Below, piece after piece: positions 9,294 through 17,852 of a DNA stretch of 64,000 nt. The stretch lies in contig JAWKNA010000005.1 of NCBI GenBank assembly GCA_041391925.1, positions 1 through 64,000 on the forward strand, given 5' to 3'. Position 1 is the stretch's first letter, and each line of letters starts with the position of its first letter. This DNA comes from JBPOFM01 sp041391925. Lineage in GTDB: Bacteria > Bacteroidota > Bacteroidia > Flavobacteriales > Flavobacteriaceae. The notes under the pieces are model-generated. The model worked only from the letters and a program-made list of their open reading frames with translations, had not been told where the DNA came from and did no database searches. The translations under genes and the position numbers were made by a program.

Positions 9294-9674
9294 CTATTCA
9301 GGTAACGAAGTTATCCACCAGACATTTCCAAAAGGGTCGGTAACGCCACAGGTTCTCCCATACTCTTGATTGCTCAATTCCATAAGGATGCTTGCGCCAT
9401 TGTCAATAGCCAATTGAAATCTTTTATCTGCATCATCAACATATACAAAAAGATTGGCGGTTTGTGGCTCAAAATTTTGAGTGGCATCGGCAAACATAAT
9501 TGTGGAGCCATCAATTTGAAGTTCGCAGTGTGCCAATATAGCTTGGGCTTCATTCCTAAAAGTTTTATGGATGATAGTAGCGCCAAAGACATTTTGAGAA
9601 AAATCAATAAATTTTGAAGCTTTTTTCAAAATCAAGTAAGGCATTACAGCTTGATGTTCACTTGGAATTTTCAT
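9294..9674 (-). CDS. VOC-superfamily (glyoxalase/PhnB-like) protein
   Basis: At 126 residues this is the size of a single vicinal-oxygen-chelate domain with two beta-alpha-beta-beta-beta modules. It shows the typical opening (VMPYLILKKASKFIDFSQNVFG), the mid-strand HCELQIDGS and the closing TDPFGNVWWI of PhnB-like proteins. A metal-binding role is possible but the ligands are not certain, and many PhnB-like members have no known enzyme activity. It is the first gene of a two-gene unit with the YfiT-like gene. Confidence 0.75.
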   Translation of the reverse strand: MKIPSEHQAVMPYLILKKASKFIDFSQNVFGATIIHKTFRNEAQAILAHCELQIDGSTIMFADATQNFEPQTANLFVYVDDADKRFQLAIDNGASILMELSNQEYGRTCGVTDPFGNVWWITSLPE

Positions 9675-9733
9675 CTTTTTAAAATTGAATTGATACGCTA
9701 ACGAAGTTACTCAATTTTGTTGGCAACAAAAAG

Positions 9734-12052
9734 TTAAAACCATATTCTAAAACTCATGTTTGGAGTAATGCCCAACGATTGGTTTTCAACTTTCGAAATC
9801 GCATGATCATTATTTAGTATATAGTAACGGTTAAGAATGTTTTTTCTATCAAATAGGTTCCAGACTGATGCACCAATGGTGGCTTTGGATGTTTTTGTTA
9901 TTTTGAATTGATAAATTGCAGAAATGTCAGCTCTGATATAGCTTGGAATGCGTTTGCTGTTTGGGGAATCATACTCTATGAAGGATGCTCCGCTCGATTG
10001 AGTTTCCAGCGGAATCGTAGTTGGTTTGCCTGAATGATAATTTAATCCTAAAGCCATTTTAAAAGGATTCACATTATAAATCCCAGCCAATGTGACGGCA
10101 TGTTGAATATCCACATTATTTGGGAATCTATTGCCATTGTTGAGGTTATCAAATTCATAATCGTTGGTGCTGAATGAATAACTCAACCAAGCACTGAACT
10201 TTTCAAATTGTTTATTGGCCAAAATATCAACACCTTTGGTTTGGTAGCGGCCAATTTCATTTACAAATTGATATTGGTTTTGAAATCCTTGGCTTCGACT
10301 GGTAATGCCATCAACATCCTTTATAAAAGCTTCCGCACTCAGCAATAATTTGTTTTTATTATAGTGCAATCCAATGGACGCTTGTTTGCTTTCGATAATA
10401 GGGATGTCTTCATTATCAGATAAAATCCAGCGACGCTTTTCAATTCCCAAAAAATCATCTTGCAAGTCGATGGTTTGTGAAACGGTTTGGCTTTTAAATT
10501 CGGCCAAAAACTCCAATCGGAACTTATTGTTAAACTTGTGGCTTATGGCAATTCTTGGCTCCGTAAAAAACTCGCCAAACTTATCAACATAATTGATTCG
10601 AAGTCCAATGCGGGCATATGTATTTTTATTTCCAGAAGTAAATTCAGCCTCGCTGTAAATGGAATGGGTACGATTGATGCGCTTTACAAAACTATTAAAA
10701 TCTGGGTTGTCTATCCTTTCAGAGTTGCTTACGCTCACCTCGCTAAATTGATATCCACTGTGTAGTTTCAAATTGTTATCGATGTGATTGGTCGCATTGA
10801 TTTTCAAACCCAAATCCTTGACCTTGTTTTCTTGGATTAAGCTGAAATCATCTGTTAAATTTACATTGGTGGCATCCAAATCGTAGGTTGAAAGATACAC
10901 TTGTGCCGTTGTTGTTAAATTGCTATTCCAGTATTTCAAATATTGTAAGCCTGTTACTAAATTCTTTTGTTGAAGATTGCTCTGAAGCGATTGCTCAACG
11001 GATTCTACGGTAGAAGATTCGTCATAATTGAGGCTATTATTGATGGTTGCAAAATTGAAACGCCATTGGTCGGAATCGGTTATATCATAAAGTAATTTGG
11101 TTGAGAAGTCATAAAAATAGAACCGTTCATTGTTAGAAATGGTAGTATCGGAATTTTGTTGTGAATTCGAAAAGTCAGAATCCTGAAACACACGCTTTAG
11201 GTATTGATCATAGGTAGGAGTATAGATAAAATCAGTGATGGATCGGCGTGCAGATACCTGCACTTCCATTTTCTTTGACAAAGGAACTTTTGCAAAACCT
11301 CCAGCATTCAATAAATTAAACCCTACACCAGCCTTGAAATCTTGGTCAAGTGCATTCGATTGCTGTAGATCTATGACACTCGAAACGCCATCACCATATT
11401 TTACACTTGTTCCGTTTTTTGAAACATTCACAAACTTAGTGAGATAGGGATTAAAAGCAGAAACCAATCCAAAAAAATGACCCGATTGATACATTTTGAT
11501 GCCATCCCATAGAATCAGGTTTTGGTCATGGGTACCACCTCGTACATTGATATTGGAAACGGTTTCATCAGCACTCAAAACCCCAGGAAGTGCTTGGATG
11601 GATTGAAGAATATCGGGTTCTGTCAAGCCTGGCAAAATACCAAAGTCTTCGGTATCAATAGTAATTTTTCCATCACTCTTTTTTGAAATGCCTTTGGTCA
11701 AATAATTGGAAATGACAACTTCTTCCAACTTTTGGACTATAAAATCACTGAAGGGATTCGTTCTAATGGAAATGACTACGCTATGTTGATCAACCACTAT
11801 AAAATCTAGATTTGTTTCCGATTTTAAGAGTTCCAAAGCTTCAGAAAGAGAACTGTTTTCAGAGGGAATAGAGGCTGTTTTACCTTCAATGGCTTGGTCC
11901 AAATATGTAAAATGAATATCGTATCTGGCCTCAAAAATTTTTAATATTTCTGCAAGTGGCAGATTTTCCTTGGATGCGATTTGCGAAAAACTGCAGAAAG
12001 CATTCAATAAAAAAAACAAAAAAATGAATAAAAAAGTGCGGCAGTTACTCAC
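9734..12052 (-). CDS. TonB-dependent outer-membrane receptor with an STN signalling domain
   Basis: This 772-residue receptor follows its own sigma/anti-sigma genes. It has a signal peptide (residues 1-24), then an STN secretin/TonB N-terminal domain at about 25-97 that should contact FecR. The plug domain follows (DILQSIQALPGVLS, INVRGGTHDQNLILWDGIKMY), then a 22-strand-type barrel ending in F. The start is a GTG at 12050-12052 that overlaps the fecR stop by 8 bp; no in-frame ATG lies near. No SusD partner is present, so a siderophore-like or other small ligand is as likely as glycan. The ligand cannot be read from sequence. Confidence 0.9.
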   Translation of the reverse strand: MSNCRTFLFIFLFFLLNAFCSFSQIASKENLPLAEILKIFEARYDIHFTYLDQAIEGKTASIPSENSSLSEALELLKSETNLDFIVVDQHSVVISIRTNPFSDFIVQKLEEVVISNYLTKGISKKSDGKITIDTEDFGILPGLTEPDILQSIQALPGVLSADETVSNINVRGGTHDQNLILWDGIKMYQSGHFFGLVSAFNPYLTKFVNVSKNGTSVKYGDGVSSVIDLQQSNALDQDFKAGVGFNLLNAGGFAKVPLSKKMEVQVSARRSITDFIYTPTYDQYLKRVFQDSDFSNSQQNSDTTISNNERFYFYDFSTKLLYDITDSDQWRFNFATINNSLNYDESSTVESVEQSLQSNLQQKNLVTGLQYLKYWNSNLTTTAQVYLSTYDLDATNVNLTDDFSLIQENKVKDLGLKINATNHIDNNLKLHSGYQFSEVSVSNSERIDNPDFNSFVKRINRTHSIYSEAEFTSGNKNTYARIGLRINYVDKFGEFFTEPRIAISHKFNNKFRLEFLAEFKSQTVSQTIDLQDDFLGIEKRRWILSDNEDIPIIESKQASIGLHYNKNKLLLSAEAFIKDVDGITSRSQGFQNQYQFVNEIGRYQTKGVDILANKQFEKFSAWLSYSFSTNDYEFDNLNNGNRFPNNVDIQHAVTLAGIYNVNPFKMALGLNYHSGKPTTIPLETQSSGASFIEYDSPNSKRIPSYIRADISAIYQFKITKTSKATIGASVWNLFDRKNILNRYYILNNDHAISKVENQSLGITPNMSFRIWF

Positions 12053-12941
12053 GCTTTAAAGTAATCGTATGGTTTGTTTTGCTATACGTTAGATTTAAAG
12101 GTAAAGTTATGGATTTTAAAGCAAGTTCCATATTATCGTGCTTAAAACTTCCAGTAAATAATTGGGTGTCATCAACTGCTTTTAAATTGATTTTTACATC
12201 ATATTGGCGTTCAAATTCCGCCAGAACTTCTTTGTAAGGCACACTTTCAAATTGGCTGTAATTTTCAATCCAAGAGGGAGCGGCTGATTTTTCTTTTTCG
12301 GTAGCAATTAATTTCCCATCTCTTATCAAAAAGCGGTTTCCTGGAGTAATATTTAAATCATAAGTATTATAAATAACGTTGACCAAACCTTCATAGCAAA
12401 CCACTTCAAAAAGATTATTACGTTGTTTAACGTTGAATTGTGTACCAAGAACAGTTACAATTCCAGTGCTGGTCTTTACCTCAAATTTTGAACCTTTTAC
12501 TACTTTAAAGAATGCTTCACCATCCAGTGTAATGTCTCGATTGTCCTCCCAGCCATGTTCGTTAAAGCTTAATTCGGACATGGCGTTTAATTCAGCAATG
12601 GAGCCGTCAGGCAGTGTGACGGTTTGCTTTTGAGAGGCCAAGGTTGAAAACGTAGTCTCTAAAGTGGTTGTATAAAAATAAAATCCAAAACACACTACAA
12701 AAATGGCGGCAATGCTTGCGGCAAGGGGTAACCAATTTTTGTTTTTCGGTTTTTGTGACTCAATACGTTTCAAGACTTTTTGAAGCTCATCGGCAGTGTT
12801 ATAATCGGGAGACTTAAAACCTTTTGAGCCGTTGTTCAATTTTATCAATGCATCATAGTCCTCAAGCTTTTTGAAAGCCTCAAGTTCTTCAGCATTGAGC
12901 TCATGGTTTAACCATTTGTATATTAAATCCTCTTGGTTCAT
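12045..12941 (-). CDS. FecR-family anti-sigma factor
   Basis: This 298-residue single-pass membrane protein links receptor occupancy to the ECF sigma factor encoded just upstream. Residues 1-68 are cytoplasmic and should bind the sigma factor. A TM helix follows at about 70-90, then the periplasmic FecR domain (TLPDGSIAELNAMS, GEAFFKV, VLGTQFNV). The C-terminal DUF4974 domain (about 225-298) has an STN-like fold and is the likely contact for the receptor. It lies 51 bp after the sigma-factor gene and overlaps the receptor gene by 8 bp, which fits a translationally coupled operon. Confidence 0.92.
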   Translation of the reverse strand: MNQEDLIYKWLNHELNAEELEAFKKLEDYDALIKLNNGSKGFKSPDYNTADELQKVLKRIESQKPKNKNWLPLAASIAAIFVVCFGFYFYTTTLETTFSTLASQKQTVTLPDGSIAELNAMSELSFNEHGWEDNRDITLDGEAFFKVVKGSKFEVKTSTGIVTVLGTQFNVKQRNNLFEVVCYEGLVNVIYNTYDLNITPGNRFLIRDGKLIATEKEKSAAPSWIENYSQFESVPYKEVLAEFERQYDVKINLKAVDDTQLFTGSFKHDNMELALKSITLPLNLTYSKTNHTITLKRE

Positions 12942-12992
12942 AAATCTAGATTACACTACTATAACAGTTTGAGTTTCAAAATTCCTACCTAC

Positions 12993-13508
12993 TTAAAGTT
13001 CATCAATTTCATCTCTCAATTTTTTCAATGCTCCATAAATTCGTTTTTCGACCGCTTTTGTGGAAATGTCCAGCAATTTTGCAATCTCCTTAAAGCGTTT
13101 GCCTTCCACACGATTCATTAAAAATGCCACCCGTTGGGCTTCTGTCAAATTTGAAATGGCGTTTTCGAGTTTTTGGGCATATTCTTTTTCTTGTAACAAA
13201 AATTCTGGAGATTCGTTGGTATGCGTTTTGTGTTGCGATTGTTGATGCCTCAACACCACTTTTTGGTGCGCATATTCATTCAACATCAAATTATTGGCTG
13301 TCGTAAACAAAAAACTTTTTGCCTTATCAGGCGGAATAGTAGCGCAATTTTCCCATAATTTTACGAAAGCTTCCTGGACTTTGTCTTTTGGATTGAGTTG
13401 GTTTCCAAACTTATAGAATAAAAAATCATGCAAATCCTCTGCATATTTTTGAAATAACGATGTAAACAATCGTTCCTCACAAATATGGTTTTGTAATGGT
13501 TTTTCCAT
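12993..13508 (-). CDS. ECF RNA polymerase sigma factor, FecI-like
   Basis: The protein has 171 residues. Region 2 covers about residues 15-80 (FQKYAEDLHDFLFYKFG, DKVQEAFVKLWEN) and region 4 about 110-168 (LTEAQRVAFLMNRVEGKRFKEIA, STKAVEKRIYGALKKLR, the helix-turn-helix). It lacks region 3, as ECF sigmas do. It heads the sigma-FecR-receptor operon and should be held inactive by FecR until the receptor binds ligand. Its targets probably include this operon and perhaps the divergent LamG lipoprotein gene; that part is inference from position. Confidence 0.92.
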   Translation of the reverse strand: MEKPLQNHICEERLFTSLFQKYAEDLHDFLFYKFGNQLNPKDKVQEAFVKLWENCATIPPDKAKSFLFTTANNLMLNEYAHQKVVLRHQQSQHKTHTNESPEFLLQEKEYAQKLENAISNLTEAQRVAFLMNRVEGKRFKEIAKLLDISTKAVEKRIYGALKKLRDEIDEL

Positions 13509-13608
13509 GTTTTTTTTAATTCGACGTGAATTTATAAAAAATTAAAAAGAGGTAGGATTTTTTTTAAGGAATCTGTTCTATTAAAAATAATCCGAAAAGC
13601 CTTACTTT

Positions 13609-15312
13609 ATGAAATTTACAATCAACTACTTTTTAATCTTTGCTTTTTTTGCTCTCTTTTTATCTTTTTCCTGCGATGACGAACAACTGGATTCCAACAT
13701 TCAAAATGCCGTTGAAACCATCCTGCCGAATTCTGATTTGGCAAATTTGATGCAGGATATATCTGCAACTGACAGTTATGAATGTGTTGATTTTCAATAT
13801 CCCATAGCTTTTACTTTATACAATGCAAATTTTCAGGTAGTTGAAACAATAACAATTCAAAGTGATGAAGCATTATCGTCTTTTTTGCAAGGTTTGGGAG
13901 AAAGCGATAATGGCGTGGTTTTGGCAAGTTTGAATTTTCCGGTAACGCTGGTGTATGATAATGGGACCACAATTGAAGTGGACACTAATCAAGAGCTTGA
14001 AACTGCTTTAATGGCAGCTGCCGATAATTGTGGCGAAACCACAGGTTGTGATTTAGACACTGTACGTGCTTTTTTAGTATCGTGTTCACAAATTCCGACG
14101 CTCAATGGATTTACGCCTTCTTTTACCACTTTTGAATTTTACGACAGTAATGAGTTGTTTACTTTGTATGAGTTGGATTTGCCTCACAGTGGTACGTGGG
14201 ATATTGCCATGATTGAAGGAGAGGTACATGTATTTATCAATTTTAATGGATTGGAAAATTTTAATGGGGAATACAGCATCATGGATTGTTCCGAAGATAC
14301 TTTGGTATTGCAGCAAGGTGATGATATTTTGATGCTCAATAGAGATTGTGGCAATGGAGAAAATCCATTTGAATGTTTCAATTCATTTGATGCTCAAATT
14401 ACGCTATGTGATGAGTTAAACGATGGTGTTGAGATATTCGATTTGACACAGGTGTTTGCTAATTGTATCACATCTTCATCCTATAATTTATTGTATTATG
14501 TATCCTTGGCAGATGCTGAAAGTGGTACAAACCCCATTGCAAATCCTGAAAGTTTTACCAATTATTCAAATCCTCAAACAATTTATGTAAAAGTCGAATT
14601 TGAGGGAACCGTTTCTACGGACGTTTATGAAATCAGTTTAATTTTGGATAATTGTGATTGCAACAATCCCGGAACGATGACGAATGACCTAGTCTTGTAT
14701 ATGCCTTTCGGAAATCAAGCAAAAGATTTAATCAGTGGGAATGAAGCAGCAAATATCACAAACAACTTTGTCTCCGATAGAGATGGAAATGCCACTTGCG
14801 CAATTGCATTTGATGGAAATCAATCATTTTCCATTCCTGTCACAACGCAAAACCAATTGGTACAAGGCAATAGTTTTTCGATTAGTCTATGGTATAAAAT
14901 GCAGAATAATGACCCAGCAAATCTGGAAGTTTTCTTTCAAAAAGGTGAACCCAATGCTACTCAAGGGTTTGGTTTGGGTGTTCATGATTTGAATAAACCA
15001 GTGTTTTTTAGTAAATCCGGAGGGTTTTCTTTGTGGGAAAATAACGATAATCTAAACGAAAATACAGAATGGCAACATCTAGTCGTAACGGTAGATGCCA
15101 ATAACTCGGTGCGACTGTTTAGAAACGGAACCCAAGTAAATGTTGATGAGTCTGCGACACTCAATATTGGTGATTCACCTTTGTCAAATTTTATCATTGG
15201 TGAAGGTTTTGAAGGATATCTCGATGATTTAAGAGTATACAAACGATGGTTGAGCCCAAATGAAGTTTCTGAACTCTATAATCTTTCAGGAGATTGTTAT
15301 CAATGTCTGTAA
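13609..15312 (+). CDS. LamG/concanavalin-like lipoprotein with a surface-repeat domain
   Basis: The protein has 567 residues and a lipoprotein-type signal with Cys22. Residues about 30-150 form an unnamed Flavobacterial domain. Residues about 255-346 hold one copy of the repeat that occurs ten times in the giant protein at 41245 (LCDELNDGVEIFDLT, YYVSLADAESGTNPI, NPQTIYVKV). Residues about 358-562 are a LamG/laminin-G-like jelly roll (LVLYMPFGNQAKDL, WYKMQNND, EWQHLVVTVD, DDLRVYKRWLS), often a glycan or protein binder. It has no T9SS sorting domain. It is divergent from the sigma/FecR/receptor operon across 100 bp, so it may be controlled by it. Confidence 0.8.
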   Translation: MKFTINYFLIFAFFALFLSFSCDDEQLDSNIQNAVETILPNSDLANLMQDISATDSYECVDFQYPIAFTLYNANFQVVETITIQSDEALSSFLQGLGESDNGVVLASLNFPVTLVYDNGTTIEVDTNQELETALMAAADNCGETTGCDLDTVRAFLVSCSQIPTLNGFTPSFTTFEFYDSNELFTLYELDLPHSGTWDIAMIEGEVHVFINFNGLENFNGEYSIMDCSEDTLVLQQGDDILMLNRDCGNGENPFECFNSFDAQITLCDELNDGVEIFDLTQVFANCITSSSYNLLYYVSLADAESGTNPIANPESFTNYSNPQTIYVKVEFEGTVSTDVYEISLILDNCDCNNPGTMTNDLVLYMPFGNQAKDLISGNEAANITNNFVSDRDGNATCAIAFDGNQSFSIPVTTQNQLVQGNSFSISLWYKMQNNDPANLEVFFQKGEPNATQGFGLGVHDLNKPVFFSKSGGFSLWENNDNLNENTEWQHLVVTVDANNSVRLFRNGTQVNVDESATLNIGDSPLSNFIIGEGFEGYLDDLRVYKRWLSPNEVSELYNLSGDCYQCL

Positions 15313-15347
15313 CATATTAGTTTTATATTAGTTTTAGTTGGTTAGAG

Positions 15348-15377
15348 AAGAGCTGTTGTCGTTGGCAGCTCTTTTTT
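15348..15377 (+). terminator. Terminator after the LamG lipoprotein gene
   Basis: AAGAGCTG (15348-15355) pairs with CAGCTCTT (15366-15373) around a 10-nt loop, followed by a T-run. Confidence 0.75.
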
Positions 15378-15421
15378 TATGGATTATTTTATTATGGCTT
15401 CATTAATAGACTTCAAATCCT

Positions 15422-15429
15422 TAAATTTG
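15422..15429 (+). promoter_or_regulatory. -7 box of the ffh promoter
   Basis: TAAATTTG fits TAnnTTTG and lies 76 nt before the ffh ATG. A perfect palindrome begins 2 nt downstream, at the expected transcription start. Confidence 0.55.
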
Positions 15430-15431
15430 CA

Positions 15432-15444
15432 CCCGATAATCGGG
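15432..15444. promoter_or_regulatory. Perfect palindrome at the expected ffh transcription start
   Basis: CCCGATAATCGGG has two 6-bp arms around one base. Its position directly downstream of the -7 box is that of an operator that would block initiation, or of a 5' mRNA hairpin. No regulator is known from the window. Confidence 0.4.
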
Positions 15445-15460
15445 AATTAATTTAATAAAA

Positions 15461-15498
15461 AGGCAGACTGCTTACTGTAGGCTGCCAACTGCAGACTG
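15461..15498. repeat. Short extragenic word repeat upstream of ffh
   Basis: GGCAG (15462-15466) and CTGCC (15482-15486) can pair, and GCAGACTG occurs twice (15463-15470 and 15491-15498). Such low-variety phrases built from CTGC, ACTG and AGACTG resemble short intergenic repeats I recall from Flavobacterial genomes. Only this copy occurs in the window, so family membership is unproven. Confidence 0.3.
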
Positions 15499-15505
15499 AT
15501 AATAT

Positions 15506-16834
15506 ATGTTTAATAATTTAAGTGAAAAGTTAGATAAAGCGTTACACGTTCTCAAAGGCCACGGAAGCATCACGGAAGTCAATGTTGCCGAGACTTTAAA
15601 AGAAGTCAGAAGAGCATTATTGGATGCCGATGTCAACTTTAAAATAGCAAAAGATTTTACCACAACCGTAAAGGAAAAAGCGCTTGGACAAAATGTATTG
15701 ACTACGTTACAACCAGGACAGCTAATGGTCAAAATCGTTAAGGATGAATTGACCGAATTGATGGGTGGCGATGCAGAAGGAATCAATCTATCAGGCAATC
15801 CTAGTGTTATCTTGATGTCTGGTCTTCAAGGGTCTGGTAAAACGACCTTTTCCGGAAAACTTGCCAACTATCTTAAAACGAAAAAATCCAAAAAACCATT
15901 GTTGGTTGCTTGTGACGTCTATCGTCCTGCGGCAATTGACCAATTGCATGTTGTTGGTGACCAAATAGGTGTTGAAGTTTTCAGTGATAGAGGGAACAAC
16001 GACCCAGTTGCCATTTCAAAAGCGGGGATCGCCCACGCCAAAGCTAATGGATATAATGTAGTTATCATAGATACTGCAGGTCGTTTGGCGGTTGATGAAG
16101 CCATGATGACCGAAATCTCTAACATCCATAAAGCCATACAACCACAAGAGACCTTGTTTGTAGTGGATTCTATGACGGGTCAGGATGCGGTAAATACGGC
16201 GAAAGCCTTTAATGATGTCTTAAATTTTGATGGTGTCATCCTAACAAAATTAGATGGTGATACACGTGGTGGAGCTGCCATTTCTATTAAATCGGTAGTT
16301 AACAAACCAATCAAATTTATTGGTACTGGAGAGAAGATGGAAGCCATCGATGTCTTCTATCCTTCTCGTATGGCGGACCGTATTCTTGGGATGGGTGACG
16401 TTATCTCTTTGGTCGAAAGAGCACAGGAACAATATGATGAAGAAGAAGCCAGAAAGCTTCAAAAGAAAATTGCAAAAAATCAATTCGGATTTGATGATTT
16501 CTTGAGCCAAATCCAGCAAATCAAGAAGATGGGGAATATGAAAGACCTTATCGGAATGATTCCTGGTGCAGGTAAAATGATGAAAGATGTGGATATCGAT
16601 GACGATGCTTTCAAAGGAATTGAAGCCATCATCCATTCCATGACACCTGGGGAACGGTCCAATCCGTCCATCATCAATTCCAGTAGAAAACAACGAATAG
16701 GAAAAGGTTCAGGAACGTCTGTTCAACAAGTTAATCAATTGCTGAAACAATTTGACCAGATGAGCAAAATGATGAAAATGATGCAAGGAGGCAAAGGAAA
16801 AGCGATGATGCAAGCGATGAAAAACATGCGTTGA
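15506..16834 (+). CDS. ffh: Signal recognition particle protein Ffh (SRP54)
   Basis: This 442-residue GTPase subunit of SRP binds signal sequences at the ribosome and delivers inner-membrane proteins to FtsY. The N domain covers residues 1-90. The G domain has GLQGSGKTT near 107, VACDVYRPAAIDQL, DTAGR and TRGGAA near 251. The C-terminal M domain is Met-rich (MIPGAGKMMKDVD, KQRIGKGSG, and a tail with many KMM and MMQ pairs), as required for signal-peptide and 4.5S RNA binding. Length is normal. It has its own promoter after a terminator. Confidence 0.97.
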   Translation: MFNNLSEKLDKALHVLKGHGSITEVNVAETLKEVRRALLDADVNFKIAKDFTTTVKEKALGQNVLTTLQPGQLMVKIVKDELTELMGGDAEGINLSGNPSVILMSGLQGSGKTTFSGKLANYLKTKKSKKPLLVACDVYRPAAIDQLHVVGDQIGVEVFSDRGNNDPVAISKAGIAHAKANGYNVVIIDTAGRLAVDEAMMTEISNIHKAIQPQETLFVVDSMTGQDAVNTAKAFNDVLNFDGVILTKLDGDTRGGAAISIKSVVNKPIKFIGTGEKMEAIDVFYPSRMADRILGMGDVISLVERAQEQYDEEEARKLQKKIAKNQFGFDDFLSQIQQIKKMGNMKDLIGMIPGAGKMMKDVDIDDDAFKGIEAIIHSMTPGERSNPSIINSSRKQRIGKGSGTSVQQVNQLLKQFDQMSKMMKMMQGGKGKAMMQAMKNMR

Positions 16835-16838
16835 TTTA

Positions 16839-16940
16839 GTTTTCAGTCGCAGTTTTCAGTATAGAAAGTTTATATAATTAAATAAAACATTGCTCCTTTG
16901 CGTCTCTGCTAGAAAAATATTCGTGTATTCGTGGCAAACT
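16839..16940. repeat. Extragenic word-repeat region between ffh and folD
   Basis: GTTTTCAGT occurs twice (16839-16847 and 16852-16860), followed by CTTTGCGTCTCTGCT and TTCGTGTATTCGTGGCAAA. From memory, the last two phrases recur in intergenic regions of many Bacteroidetes. Here there is one copy of each and no terminator-like hairpin. Confidence 0.35.
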
Positions 16941-16952
16941 AAATAAAAACAA

Positions 16953-17834
16953 ATGATTTTACTCGACGGAAAAAAAGTAAGTAACGACATCAAAGATGAA
17001 ATTACAGAACAGGTTAAAAAAATGAAGGCCAAAGGCGAAAAAGTACCACATTTGGCTGCGATTATTGTTGGAAATGATGGTGCCAGCTTGACCTATGTTG
17101 CGAGTAAAGTGAAAGCCTGTGAGCGTGTGGGTTTTGATTCTACCATGATTCGCATGCCAAATACCACAAGTGAAATCGAGTTGTTGGATAAAATAGAAGA
17201 ATTAAATGAAAATCCTGATATCGATGGGTTTATCATACAATTACCTTTGCCAAAACAAATTAATACACAGCAAGTACTTTTAGCCGTTAATCCAGATAAA
17301 GATGTGGACGGTTTTCATCCAATGAATTTTGGAAGAATGGCTTTGGATATGTCCACATTTATACCAGCGACACCTTTCGGAATTTTGGAGCTGTTGGACA
17401 GATATGGAGTTGATACGCAAGGAAAGCATACTGTTGTGATAGGTAGAAGCCACATCGTTGGGCGACCGATGAGTATTTTGATGGGGCGAAAAGGATTCCC
17501 TGGAAATTCTACAGTGACTTTGACGCATAGTCATACCAAAAATATTACACAGATAACCTCCCAAGCGGATATTATAATTTCTGCACTTGGAGTTCCAAAT
17601 TTCTTAAAAGCAGAAATGGTTAAGGACGATGTCGTTATTATAGATGTTGGCATTACAAGAGTCACGGACGAATCCAGTGAAAAAGGATATTACATTACAG
17701 GCGATGTCGATTTTGAAAATGTCAGTAAAAAAGCAAGCTATATAACACCGGTTCCAGGTGGCGTTGGGCCAATGACCATTGCCATGTTGCTTAAGAATAC
17801 CTTGTTGGCTAGAGAACGTCAAATGATACAATAA
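16953..17834 (+). CDS. folD: Bifunctional methylenetetrahydrofolate dehydrogenase/cyclohydrolase
   Basis: This 293-residue enzyme oxidises 5,10-methylene-THF and hydrolyses the methenyl product to 10-formyl-THF for purine and fMet-tRNA synthesis. The catalytic pair is Tyr48 and Lys52 in YVASK. The substrate loop is GFIIQLPLP, the cofactor-binding segment VVIGRSHIVGRPMS, and the C-terminal signature PVPGGVGPMTIAML. The length is normal for FolD. It is followed 18 bp later by a membrane-protein gene on the same strand, which may be cotranscribed. Confidence 0.97.
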   Translation: MILLDGKKVSNDIKDEITEQVKKMKAKGEKVPHLAAIIVGNDGASLTYVASKVKACERVGFDSTMIRMPNTTSEIELLDKIEELNENPDIDGFIIQLPLPKQINTQQVLLAVNPDKDVDGFHPMNFGRMALDMSTFIPATPFGILELLDRYGVDTQGKHTVVIGRSHIVGRPMSILMGRKGFPGNSTVTLTHSHTKNITQITSQADIIISALGVPNFLKAEMVKDDVVIIDVGITRVTDESSEKGYYITGDVDFENVSKKASYITPVPGGVGPMTIAMLLKNTLLARERQMIQ

Positions 17835-17852
17835 CATTCGTTATATTGTATC

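Noticed and set aside
9681..9731. Hairpins downstream of the TonB-receptor gene
   Set aside because: AAAATTGA/TCAATTTT and TTTTGTTG/CAACAAAA are inverted repeats, but the stems are AT-rich or the loop is a single base, so a terminator call is not safe.
13509..13608. A TAnnTTTG promoter between the sigma factor and the LamG lipoprotein
   Set aside because: No exact match was found on either strand; these promoters may use the ECF sigma factor instead.
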